Below, in pieces: positions 42,964-50,595 of a DNA stretch of 60,676 nucleotides. The notes beneath the pieces are model-generated. The model was not told the origin of the DNA and did no database searches. It saw only the letters and a program-made list of their open reading frames with translations. A program made the translations under genes and the position numbers. The stretch is from Nocardioides sp. IC4_145. Its GTDB lineage: Bacteria > Actinomycetota > Actinomycetes > Propionibacteriales > Nocardioidaceae. The stretch covers positions 1 through 60,676 of the forward strand of contig NZ_JAANMS010000027.1 in NCBI RefSeq assembly GCF_011250565.1, written 5' to 3'. Every line of letters starts with the position of its first letter. The first letter of the stretch is position 1.

Positions 42964-44529
42964 TCAGCGGACCGTCGTCGCCCGGAGCCGGAAGGTCCGC
43001 CGGTCGTCGAGCGGCAGCCCGCGGCACGCGAACGAGGTGGCCTGCCAGCAGCGGTAGCGGCTGCTGGTGTTCACCAGCGTCACCTCGACCCACTCGGTCG
43101 CCCCGAACGGCACCCGCAGCGTCCCGCTGCCGTCAGGGTCGGTGCGCACCAGCCGGCTGGTCACCCGGCCGCCGCGCGGCTTGGCGGTGACGACGGCGGC
43201 GCCGCCGCGCACCAGCGACGGCAGGTCGAGCTCCAGGCGGACGTCCCACGCCCGGCCGAGGTCGCGCTCCGGCTCGAGGCGCACGGTGCCCGCGGCGAGG
43301 TGGTCGAGCCGCAGCGTCCCCCACCCGGTCGTCGCGCCGGCGCCGAGCACCGCCCGGTCGGCCAGCGGCGCGTTCGGGTAGCGGTTGGACCGCCCCTCGG
43401 CGTACGTCGTGCGCGCGCGGCGGTTCTCGGCGGCGAACCGGGCGAACGCCGCCCGCATGCTCGTCCCTCGCTTGCGCAGCACGCGGTCGATCGCCTGCAC
43501 CGACCAGCGGTTCGCCGCGCCCCGGCGGCTGTCGGCCTGGCGCCACACGTCCCGGACGAACGTCGGCAGCCCGCCCTTGGCCCGGGGGAAGCGCTCGGTG
43601 AGGTGACGGAAGAAGATCCAGCCCCCGTAGCGCGCCAGGCTGCCGGCCTCGTCGAGCGAGGCGCGCGGCTGGGACAGCGGGGACTGCTGGAGGTACTGCA
43701 GGTTGTCGTCGATGTCGGGGAAGAGCTCGTCCTCGACCCAGGCGGCGGTGGACTCCAGCAGCCAGGTGTCCTCGCCGGCGTCGTAGGCGTACTGCACGGC
43801 GTGGAAGTACTCGTGGGCGGCCGTCACCCGGAGGTTGTCGAGCGGGGTGTTCTGCGGGTACTGGCTGGACGCGTAGTCGTTGTCCAGCACGCAGTAGGCC
43901 CACAGCGTCGGCGAGGAGCCGACCAGCAGGTCCTCGTCGCTCGTGCAGTAGCCGTAGAGCCCCTGGTTGCCGATGTCGGCGAGGTAGACGTCGGTCCGCT
44001 TGTCGCCGCCGAGCGAGCCGTCGCCCTTCGGCGGGCGGTAGCCGGCCTTGACGTAGGTGCGGTGCACCTTGGTGAGGATCTTCAGCGCGCGCTCGGCGTA
44101 GTCGGGCACGCCGTCGCCGTCGTCGTCCGCGCTGGGCGGCGCGTGGCGGCCGCTGGTGGCCCAGTGCACGCACACCACGGTGCACTTCCTCGCCGACCGG
44201 ACGAAGAGCCCGTAGCCCTCCGGGTCGAGCGGGCCGTCGGTGGGCCGCGCGAGGATCCGGTCGGCCGCGGCGCGCTCCTCGCCGACGAGGCTCGACCGGG
44301 TCAGCGCGAGGTCCCGCAGGGCCATGGTCGCCTCGCGTCCGTCCCCGGCCAGCGCGCCGCGGGCGGCGGTCAGCGCGGCCTTCGCGGTCTGCACCGCGCG
44401 CGAGGGCGGCGCCGCCTGGTGGCCCTCGCCGGCCCCCGCCGGCACGAGCCCCACGCCGGTCAGCCCCAGGACGAGCGCCAGGACGAGCGCGAGCAGGACG
44501 ACGAGCCGGGCGGGGAGTCGAGCGGGCAC
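42964..44529 (-). CDS. Secreted zinc metalloprotease of the MXAN_6640 type
   Basis: A 521-residue protein with a signal peptide (LVVLLALVLALVLGLTGVGL). The zinc motif is HEYFH at 239-243 (AAHEYFHAVQYAYDAGEDTW), followed by ESTAAWVEDELFP, whose Glu may be the third ligand. A calcium-binding loop DDDGDGVPDY lies upstream. The C-terminal part is beta-rich with a Cys pair and a lysine-poor, Arg-rich tail. This resembles the MXAN_6640 group of putative metalloproteases. The substrate is unknown; it is probably released. Confidence 0.83.
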   Translation of the reverse strand: MPARLPARLVVLLALVLALVLGLTGVGLVPAGAGEGHQAAPPSRAVQTAKAALTAARGALAGDGREATMALRDLALTRSSLVGEERAAADRILARPTDGPLDPEGYGLFVRSARKCTVVCVHWATSGRHAPPSADDDGDGVPDYAERALKILTKVHRTYVKAGYRPPKGDGSLGGDKRTDVYLADIGNQGLYGYCTSDEDLLVGSSPTLWAYCVLDNDYASSQYPQNTPLDNLRVTAAHEYFHAVQYAYDAGEDTWLLESTAAWVEDELFPDIDDNLQYLQQSPLSQPRASLDEAGSLARYGGWIFFRHLTERFPRAKGGLPTFVRDVWRQADSRRGAANRWSVQAIDRVLRKRGTSMRAAFARFAAENRRARTTYAEGRSNRYPNAPLADRAVLGAGATTGWGTLRLDHLAAGTVRLEPERDLGRAWDVRLELDLPSLVRGGAAVVTAKPRGGRVTSRLVRTDPDGSGTLRVPFGATEWVEVTLVNTSSRYRCWQATSFACRGLPLDDRRTFRLRATTVR

Positions 44530-44612
44530 GGGACCTCCGGGGTCGGTCGGGCGTCACCGGTGTGCCCGAGCGTCGTTGAGCCTGCCACAGCGACGCTGCC
44601 CCAGGAGGCCGG

Positions 44613-44717
44613 ATGAGCACACCGCAGGACGACGGATCAGACCTGCTGGCCTACACCGTGACCTGCGGGGTGGTGCTGTCGTTGATCGTGCTCCTCCAGG
44701 TGCTGCTGCACGGCTGA
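44613..44717 (+). CDS. 34-residue single-span membrane protein
   Basis: A short frame starting at ATG 44613, six bases after an excellent AGGAGG ribosome site. It encodes about 11 polar residues, then a single hydrophobic helix (TCGVVLSLIVLLQVLLHG). It stops three bases before the convergent RNB gene. The strong ribosome site and the helix are the evidence; no family is known. Confidence 0.6.
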   Translation: MSTPQDDGSDLLAYTVTCGVVLSLIVLLQVLLHG

Positions 44718-44718
44718 G

Positions 44719-46173
44719 CTAGTCCTCGACCAGATCGAAGGCAACCCGCCGGGTCGCCACGTCGGCGGCCACGAGACGGACGCGTACGTCGGTCCCGAGC
44801 GGCAGGTCGGAGCTCGCGGTCACCCGCGCCTCGACGGCCACCGCGTCGACCGTGACGTCGCCCTTGCGAGGGTCGTCGTCGTCCACGTCGACCACCACGC
44901 CGGCGAAGACCTCCCCCACCCGCGGCGCCAGCACGCCGGCCTCGACCAGGTCGACGACCGCGCGCTGGTAGCGGCCCGCCCGCTGGCCCGACGCCTGCAG
45001 GATCCCGGGCAGCTCGGGCAGCCGCTCGCGGACCCACCCGGGCACCTCGGTGCCGGCGCACAGCGCGAGGCAGACCTCGCCGGCGTACCGGTCGCCGAGC
45101 CGCCGCAGCGGTGCGGTGACGTGGGCGTACTCGGCGGCGAGCGCCGCGTGCAGCGGTTGCGCGGGCACCTCGCCGTCGAACGCGGCGTACCCGCTCCCGC
45201 GCAGCAGGCGGGTGCACGCCACCACCATCGCCGCGTGGTGCGGCTGGTCGGGGTCGAGGGAGCGGATGAAGTCGGGGTAGAGCTGCTCGGCCGGCCACTC
45301 GATGCCGAGCGCGCGCGCCGTGCGGTGCAGGCGCTGCACGTCGCGCGGGTCCGGCGGCGGCAGCGTCCGCAGCAGCCCGACGCGGCCGTAGACCATCAGC
45401 GAGGCGGCGGCCATGCCGGTCAGCAAGGAGATCTGGGCGTTCCACTCCTCGACCGGCAGCTGGCGGCGCAGCTCGAGGCGCCAGTGGTCGCCGTCGATGT
45501 CGATCTCCTGCTCGGGCAGGGGCAGGGAGACGCCGCCGCGCGCGGCCTCGCGGGCCAGCCGCAGGCGGCCGACCTCCGACAGCAGCACGAGCACCTCGTC
45601 GGCGCTGCCGCCGTCGATCGCGGCCTGGGCCTCGGCGTACGTCAGCCGCCGGCGCGAGCGCACCAGCGCGCGCTCGACGTGGACGTCGGTGCCCTCGCCG
45701 TCGGCGTCCACGCGGATCGTCCACAGCAGCGCGGGGCGCACCTGGTCGGGCAGCAGCGAGCCGGCGTCCTCGGAGATGACCTTCGGGTGCAGCGGGATCT
45801 TGGAGTCGGCGCCGTAGAGCGTCTCCCCGCGGCGGCGGGACTCCTCGTCGACCGGGTCTCCGGGCGTGCTGAAGGCGTGGAGGTCGGCGATCGCGTAGTG
45901 GACGACGTAGCCGTCGCCCGCCCGCTCGATGTGCAGCGCCTGGTCGAGGTCCATCGAGCCCTCGGGGTCGATGGTGACGAACGGCAGGTCCGTGCGGTCC
46001 AGCTCCGGCAGGCGCGGCGCGGCCGCCGCCCGGGCCGCGGCCTCCTCGACGTCGGGCGGGAAGTCCGGGGTGACGCCGAGCTCCTCGCGGACGGCCTCGA
46101 TGCCGTCGCGGAGGAGGTTCGCGGCCACCCCGTCCTGCCTCGTGCGGACCCGGACCACGCGGTTGCTCGGCAT
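44719..46173 (-). CDS. RNB-domain exoribonuclease (RNase R/II type)
   Basis: A 484-residue protein. The catalytic core is TIDPEGSMDLDQAL with metal-binding Asp69, Asp75 and Asp77, then YAIADLHAFSTPGDPVD and the later LRRLGDRYAGEVCLALC. It is shorter than RNase R, lacking the N-terminal cold-shock domains; only a short N-terminal segment precedes the RNB fold. It degrades RNA from the 3' end. ATG 46173 has TAAGGT 6 bases upstream. Divergent from yaaA, with start codons 17 bases apart. Confidence 0.9.
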   Translation of the reverse strand: MPSNRVVRVRTRQDGVAANLLRDGIEAVREELGVTPDFPPDVEEAAARAAAAPRLPELDRTDLPFVTIDPEGSMDLDQALHIERAGDGYVVHYAIADLHAFSTPGDPVDEESRRRGETLYGADSKIPLHPKVISEDAGSLLPDQVRPALLWTIRVDADGEGTDVHVERALVRSRRRLTYAEAQAAIDGGSADEVLVLLSEVGRLRLAREAARGGVSLPLPEQEIDIDGDHWRLELRRQLPVEEWNAQISLLTGMAAASLMVYGRVGLLRTLPPPDPRDVQRLHRTARALGIEWPAEQLYPDFIRSLDPDQPHHAAMVVACTRLLRGSGYAAFDGEVPAQPLHAALAAEYAHVTAPLRRLGDRYAGEVCLALCAGTEVPGWVRERLPELPGILQASGQRAGRYQRAVVDLVEAGVLAPRVGEVFAGVVVDVDDDDPRKGDVTVDAVAVEARVTASSDLPLGTDVRVRLVAADVATRRVAFDLVED

Positions 46174-46178
46174 GCTCG

Positions 46179-46185
46179 TACCTTA
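46179..46185. promoter_or_regulatory. Overlapping divergent leaderless promoters of the RNB gene and yaaA
   Basis: On the plus strand TACCTT (46179-46184) ends 6 bases before the yaaA GTG at 46191. On the minus strand TAAGGT (46180-46185) ends 6 bases before the RNB ATG at 46173. The two -10 boxes share five bases, so polymerase cannot occupy both at once. Confidence 0.55.
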
Positions 46186-46190
46186 GGCCG

Positions 46191-46970
46191 GTGCTGATCC
46201 TGCTCCCGCCGAGCGAGGGCAAGACCGCCCCGCGCCGAGGCGCGCCGCTCGACCTCGCCGCCCTCTCCTCCCCCGTGCTCACCGAGGCGCGGGAGCGGGT
46301 CCTCGACGCACTCGTCGGGCTGTGCTCCGGCAACGCGGCGGAGGCCGCGACCGTGCTCGACCTCGGGCCCTCCCAGGTCGACCTGGTCGAGCGCAATGCG
46401 CTGCTGCGCGACGCCGCGACCGCGCGGGCCGACCACGTCTACTCCGGCGTGGTGTACGACGCACTGGGTGCCGCGACGCTCAGCTCCGCGGCCAAGCGGC
46501 GCGCCGCCTCGCGGGTCGCGGTGGTCTCGAGCCTCTTCGGACTGGTGCGCCTCGGCGACCGGATCCCGGCCTACCGCCTCTCCGGCGACGCCACCCTCCC
46601 CCGCCTCGGCCCGGTCGCCGGCGTGTGGCGCGAGGCGCTCGGCCCGGCCGTCGTCGACGCGCTCGGGAAGGGGCTGCTGGTCGACCTGCGCAGCACCACC
46701 TACGTCGCGTTCTGGCGACCCGACCGCGAGCTCGCCGGTCGCACCGCGACCGTCCGGGTGCTGCACGAGGTCGACGGGAAGCGCAAGGTCGTCAGCCACT
46801 TCAACAAGGCGACCAAGGGCCGCATCGTCCGCGCCCTCATGGAGGACGGCCGCGACCCGCGCACCCCCGTCGCGCTCGCCGACGTGCTGCGCGACCTCGG
46901 CTGGACGGTCGAGGTCGGCGAACCGACCACCAAGGGCACCCAGCTCGACGTGGTCGTCAGCGAGCTGTAG
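46191..46970 (+). CDS. yaaA: YaaA-family peroxide stress protein
   Basis: A 259-residue member of the YaaA (UPF0246) family, starting ILLPPSEGKTAP as in all members. Conserved residues also occur in VVSSLFGLVRLGDRIPAYRL, and the C-terminal SHFNKATKGRIVRAL is the DNA-binding-like helix-hairpin region. In E. coli YaaA lowers free iron during peroxide stress. GTG 46191 is supported by the family N-terminus and by TACCTT 6 bases upstream. Confidence 0.92.
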   Translation: MLILLPPSEGKTAPRRGAPLDLAALSSPVLTEARERVLDALVGLCSGNAAEAATVLDLGPSQVDLVERNALLRDAATARADHVYSGVVYDALGAATLSSAAKRRAASRVAVVSSLFGLVRLGDRIPAYRLSGDATLPRLGPVAGVWREALGPAVVDALGKGLLVDLRSTTYVAFWRPDRELAGRTATVRVLHEVDGKRKVVSHFNKATKGRIVRALMEDGRDPRTPVALADVLRDLGWTVEVGEPTTKGTQLDVVVSEL

Positions 46971-46994
46971 CTCCCCTCAGCAGCGGCCGCCGGG

Positions 46995-48212
46995 TCACCA
47001 GCGGCCGAGGTCGGCGACCACGCCGCTGCCGGGCGGCAGCGCGTTGAAGAGGCGCATGGAGCCGCGCCGCCCGCCGCCCTCGCCCTCCGGGAAGAACGAC
47101 AGCACTGTGACCGACGCCGGCGTGAGCTCCATCCGGAACACCGCGTCCAGCGGCGCATCCACCGCGTGCGCGACCAGCGTCTTGATCGGCGTCACGTGGC
47201 TGACCACCACGACCGTGCGGCCCGCGTGCTCGGTCAGGACGCGGTCGAGCCCGGCGAGCACGCGCTCCTCGACGGTGCGGAACGACTCGCCTCCGCCTGC
47301 GGGCACGTCGAGCGACCCGAGCCACGCGTCGAGGCCGGCCTGGTCCCGCTCGGCGACCTCGGCGAAGGTCAGCCCGTCCCACGCGCCGAACTCCATCTCC
47401 GCGAAGCCCGGCTCCTCCAGCAGCGGGCGACCCAGGACCTCCGCAAGGATCTCCGCCGACTCCCGGGTCCGGCGTACCGGGCTCGCGACGACGGCGTCGA
47501 CCCGCTCGGCCAGCGGCGCCAGCCACTCGGCCGTCGAGCGCACCTGCGCCCGGCCCTCGTCGCTCAGGCCGGGGTTGGCGCTTGCGAGGCCGCCGGAGAA
47601 CCGCTTCTCCTTGGTGTGCGCGGTGACGCCGTGGCGCACCAGCACGAGCGTCGTCGGCGCGCCGGTGCCGGCCGACCAGCCGCGCGCCTGCGACTGGATC
47701 GAGGCCGGCGGGTCGCCGGCTGCCGCGGCCTCGGGGCTCTCGATCTCCTCGATGAGCGAGTCCTCGTCGAGGACCTCCCGGTCGCCCGCGACGGTGACGC
47801 CGGAGCGGAGCCCGTCGAGCGCCTCGTTGGCGAGCCGGTCGGCGTGGCCGTTCCGCGCGCGCGGCACCCAGGTGTACGTCGTGCCGGCCGGCGCGAGCTG
47901 CTTGGCCTCGGCCGCGAGGGGCTGCATGTCGGGGTGCTTGATCTTCCAGCGGCCCGACATCTGCTCGACGACGAGCTTGGAGTCCATCCGGACCTCCACG
48001 GTCGCGCCGGGTGCGTGCTCGGCCGCGAGCCGGAGGCCGGCGATGAGACCGGAGTACTCCGCGACGTTGTTGGTCGCCCGGCCGATCGTCGCGCCGTCCT
48101 CGGCGATCACGGCGCCGGTGTCGGCGTCCTTGAGGACCGCGCCGTACGCCGCGGGGCCGGGGTTGCCCCGGGAGCCGCCGTCGGCCTCGACGACGACCGA
48201 CCGGCTCGTCAC
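46995..48212 (-). CDS. Bifunctional RNase HI / acid phosphatase
   Basis: A 405-residue fusion. Residues 1-150 are RNase HI with the D-E-D-D pattern in VVEADGGSRGNPGP, NNVAEYSGL, RMDSKL and GHADRLAN. Residues 200-405 are a histidine phosphatase of the CobC/phosphoglycerate mutase type (LVLVRHGVTAHT, SPVRRTRESAEIL, VSHVTPIK). M. tuberculosis Rv2228c has the same fusion and both activities. The phosphatase may act on alpha-ribazole phosphate, linking it to cobT. GTG 48212 overlaps the zinc-ribbon stop (GTGA). Confidence 0.92.
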   Translation of the reverse strand: MTSRSVVVEADGGSRGNPGPAAYGAVLKDADTGAVIAEDGATIGRATNNVAEYSGLIAGLRLAAEHAPGATVEVRMDSKLVVEQMSGRWKIKHPDMQPLAAEAKQLAPAGTTYTWVPRARNGHADRLANEALDGLRSGVTVAGDREVLDEDSLIEEIESPEAAAAGDPPASIQSQARGWSAGTGAPTTLVLVRHGVTAHTKEKRFSGGLASANPGLSDEGRAQVRSTAEWLAPLAERVDAVVASPVRRTRESAEILAEVLGRPLLEEPGFAEMEFGAWDGLTFAEVAERDQAGLDAWLGSLDVPAGGGESFRTVEERVLAGLDRVLTEHAGRTVVVVSHVTPIKTLVAHAVDAPLDAVFRMELTPASVTVLSFFPEGEGGGRRGSMRLFNALPPGSGVVADLGRW

Positions 48213-48952
48213 AGCCCGGACTCGGCCGCGCGGACGAGGATCCGCGAGCACTCCTCGCAGCGCACCACCTGGTCGGCCGGCGTCCGCGCGATGACGGCGA
48301 GCTCGGCGTTGTCGAGCGTGAGCCGGCACCCGCCGCACTGGCGGGCCCGCAGCTCGGCGGCGCCGATGCCGCCCTTGGCCGCGCGCAGCTTGTCGTAGAG
48401 CGCGAGCAGGCCGTCGGGCAGGCCGTCGGCCTTCGCGGCGCGGCCGCCCTCGACGGTCGCCAGCTCGGCGTCGATCTCGGCCCACCGGCGGTCGCGCTCG
48501 GCGGCCAGCGCCGCCAGCCGCTCGTCGTGCGCGGCGATGCGCTCCTCGAGGTGGGCCAGCGTCCGCTGCGCCTCCTCGAGCTTCTCCATCACCTCGAGCT
48601 CGTCGTCCTCGAGCGAGCCGATCCGGCGGTCGAGGGACTCCAGCTCGCGCTGCATCCGCTCGAGGTCCTTGGGGTTGGTCACCAGGCCCTGGTCGACCCG
48701 GTCCCGGTCGCGGGTGCGGCGGGTCCGGACGGCCTCCACGTCGGCGTCGACCTTCGCCTGCTCGACGCTCAGGTCGTCGACCACGATCCGCGCGTCGCGG
48801 GCCTCGTCGTCGACCGCCTTCCGGCTGGCCTCGAGCTCGGCGATCTCCGCGAGCTCGGGCAGGTGCGACCGCTGGTGGCGCAGCTGGGCGGCGCGGGCGT
48901 CGATCTCCTGGACCTCGAGCAGCGCGAGCTGGGCGGCGGGGTCGGCTTTCAG
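48209..48952 (-). CDS. C4-type zinc-ribbon coiled-coil protein, apparently starting at CTG
   Basis: A 247-residue protein: a long coiled coil, then a zinc ribbon with CGGC and CEEC. It corresponds to M. tuberculosis Rv2229c (about 245 residues). The reading frame stays open and family-like (residues 4-20 are DPAAQLALLEVQEIDAR) up to a CTG at 48952-48950, preceded by AGGAG at 6 bases. The first in-frame GTG is about 55 codons later, and no ATG, GTG or TTG fits upstream. I infer a CTG start. It lies between the Nif3-like gene and the RNase H gene, coupled by overlap. Confidence 0.85.
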   Translation of the reverse strand: MKADPAAQLALLEVQEIDARAAQLRHQRSHLPELAEIAELEASRKAVDDEARDARIVVDDLSVEQAKVDADVEAVRTRRTRDRDRVDQGLVTNPKDLERMQRELESLDRRIGSLEDDELEVMEKLEEAQRTLAHLEERIAAHDERLAALAAERDRRWAEIDAELATVEGGRAAKADGLPDGLLALYDKLRAAKGGIGAAELRARQCGGCRLTLDNAELAVIARTPADQVVRCEECSRILVRAAESGL

Positions 48953-48974
48953 CGGGGTCTCCTTGTTCAGATGG

Positions 48975-50093
48975 TCAGACGCGGAACGACCACGGGTCGG
49001 TGCTCGTGGTGCTCACGCGGGTGGCCACCGTACCGCCCAACGCCTCCAGGAGCCGCCTCTCCAGCACCGGCAGCCAGGTCCACTCGGCCGCCCAGTGGGC
49101 CACGTCGACGAGCGCCGGCCCGCCGTGCTCCAGGAACTCGGCCGCGGGGTGGTGACGCAGGTCGCTGGTCACGTAGACGTCGACGTCGCTGCCCCGGACC
49201 CGGTCGAGCAGGAAGTCGCCCGCCCCGCCGCAGAGCGCCACGCGGCGTACCTCGCGGTCCGGGTCGCCGCCGACCCGCACCCCGTGCGCGGTCGCCGGCA
49301 GCGCGTCGCGGACCCGCTCGGCGAACGCCCGCAGCGTCGTCGGCTCCACCTCGCCGACCCGCCCGGTCCCGGTGGTGGCGACGCCGGGGTCGGCGAGCTC
49401 GACGACGTCGTACGCCGGCTCCTCGTAGGGGTGGACCGCCAGCAGCGCGCGAACCACGGCCGTGCGCCGCCGGCGGGGCAGCACCACCTGGATGCTCACC
49501 TCCTCGACCACCTCGGGCCTGCCGACCTCGCCGATCGTCGGATCGGCCCCGGGCAGCGGCCGGAAGCGACCCTCCCCCGCGGCCGTGAACGACGCCGCCT
49601 CGTAGTCACCCAGCTCGCCAGCCCCGGCGTCGGCGAGCGCCGCGCGGACCGCGTCAGCACTGTCGGCGGGCGCGAAGACGGTGAGCTTGTCGAGCGGCTC
49701 GGCGGGTGCCGGGGCGAGTGGCTGCAGCGCGGTGAGCCCCAGCGCGAGGGCCATGGACTCCGAGACCCCGCCCACGGCCTGGTCGGCATTGGTGTGCGCG
49801 GCCAGCAGGGCGCACCCGGCCCGGGTCAGCGTCGTCAGCGTGCGGCCCTTCGGGGTCGCCGTCGTGAACCCGTGCACCGGCTTGAGGAACAGCGGGTGGT
49901 GGGTGACCAGCAGGTCCGCGCCCCACTCGGCCGCCTCCTGCGCGACGACCTCGGTCGGGTCCACGGCGAGCAGCACCTTGGCGACCGGCTGCTCGAGGTC
50001 GCCGGCCACCAGTCCGACGGCGTCCCAGCCGTCCGCGGTGTGCGGCGGGTACCACGTGTGCAGCAGGTCGACGACGTCCTTCAGGGCAGCCAC
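48975..50093 (-). CDS. Nif3-like dinuclear metal centre protein
   Basis: A 372-residue NIF3/YbgI family protein (Rv2230c-like). The metal ligands are in THHPLFLK and AHTNADQA at the N-terminal side and in VDVAHWAAEW at the C-terminal side. The middle carries the extra ~100-residue PII-like insertion (VEEVSIQVVLPRRRRTAVVRALLAVHPYEEPAYDV). Family enzymes hydrolyse GTP or modify folate-like compounds in some reports; the role is unsettled. GTG 50093 has TAGCCT 6 bases upstream. It heads the conserved three-gene run with the zinc-ribbon and RNase H genes. Confidence 0.92.
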   Translation of the reverse strand: MAALKDVVDLLHTWYPPHTADGWDAVGLVAGDLEQPVAKVLLAVDPTEVVAQEAAEWGADLLVTHHPLFLKPVHGFTTATPKGRTLTTLTRAGCALLAAHTNADQAVGGVSESMALALGLTALQPLAPAPAEPLDKLTVFAPADSADAVRAALADAGAGELGDYEAASFTAAGEGRFRPLPGADPTIGEVGRPEVVEEVSIQVVLPRRRRTAVVRALLAVHPYEEPAYDVVELADPGVATTGTGRVGEVEPTTLRAFAERVRDALPATAHGVRVGGDPDREVRRVALCGGAGDFLLDRVRGSDVDVYVTSDLRHHPAAEFLEHGGPALVDVAHWAAEWTWLPVLERRLLEALGGTVATRVSTTSTDPWSFRV

Positions 50094-50099
50094 CGCGTC

Positions 50100-50105
50100 A
50101 GGCTA
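50100..50105 (-). promoter_or_regulatory. Candidate leaderless -10 (TAGCCT) for the Nif3-like gene
   Basis: TAGCCT on the minus strand, 6 bases before GTG 50093. Confidence 0.4.
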
Positions 50106-50144
50106 GCGCCGCTCCTCGCCGCGACCCTGTCCCCGGCCCCTGCC

Positions 50145-50150
50145 TAGGCT
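50145..50150 (+). promoter_or_regulatory. Candidate leaderless -10 (TAGGCT) for the ABM monooxygenase gene
   Basis: TAGGCT ends 7 bases before ATG 50158. Confidence 0.4.
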
Positions 50151-50157
50151 GCGGGCC

Positions 50158-50496
50158 ATGCCCGTCGTGAAGATCAACGCCATCTCCGTCCCGCCCCAGG
50201 CCGGCCCCGAGCTCGAGAAGCGGTTCGCCGCCCGCGCCGGCACCGTCGAGGGCACCCCCGGCTTCCTCGGCTTCCAGCTCCTGCGTCCCGTCGCCGGCGA
50301 GGACCGCTACTTCGTGGTCACCCAGTGGGAGGACGACGCCTCCTTCGAGGCCTGGCGCGACGGCGACGCCCGCGCCGCCCACGCCGGCGCCCCCGCCGGC
50401 GGCCCCGTCTCCACCGGCGCCTCCCTCCTCGAGTTCGAGGTCGTCCTCGACGTCGGCCGCCCCGCCGGCTCCCCGACCGCCCCCAGCGCTGGTTGA
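50158..50496 (+). CDS. Antibiotic biosynthesis monooxygenase-fold protein, MhuD/IsdG-type haem-degrading
   Basis: A 112-residue ABM-fold protein. The three residues essential in M. tuberculosis MhuD, Asn7, Trp66 and His75, sit at exactly these positions here (KINAISV, SFEAWRDG, RAAHAG). It would open haem to release iron. The last residues (GSPTAPSAG) run into a palindromic repeat that provides the stop codon, so the native C-terminus may have been altered by insertion of that repeat. Confidence 0.85.
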   Translation: MPVVKINAISVPPQAGPELEKRFAARAGTVEGTPGFLGFQLLRPVAGEDRYFVVTQWEDDASFEAWRDGDARAAHAGAPAGGPVSTGASLLEFEVVLDVGRPAGSPTAPSAG

Positions 50497-50524
50497 GGAG
50501 GTCCGCCAGGACCGTCTCGAAACC
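50491..50524. repeat. REP-like palindrome containing the stop codon of the ABM gene
   Basis: A 34-base imperfect palindrome: GGTTGAGGAGGTCC, a GCCA loop, then GGACC...TCTCGAAACC. The TGA at 50494-50496 ends the ABM gene. It lies 72 bases upstream of the second DUF222 gene. A diverged half-element (CTGGTCGAGCAGCGAGCC) occurs at 218-235, upstream of the first DUF222 gene. Confidence 0.55.
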
Positions 50525-50560
50525 CGCCGGCGAACGCGTCCGCAACCAGCCGCGCAGTCC

Positions 50561-50589
50561 TTCCGTACGAACGCTTGTTCGACTAGAAT
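50561..50589 (+). promoter_or_regulatory. Leaderless promoter with LexA box in the -35/-10 spacer
   Basis: TTCCGT (50561-50566), 17 bp, TAGAAT (50584-50589). The 16-mer ACGAACGCTTGTTCGA (50567-50582) fills the spacer and matches the SOS box TCGAAC-N4-GTTCGA at 15 of 16 defined or free positions. The ATG at 50596 follows the -10 by 6 bases. Confidence 0.7.
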
Positions 50590-50595
50590 AGGGCC

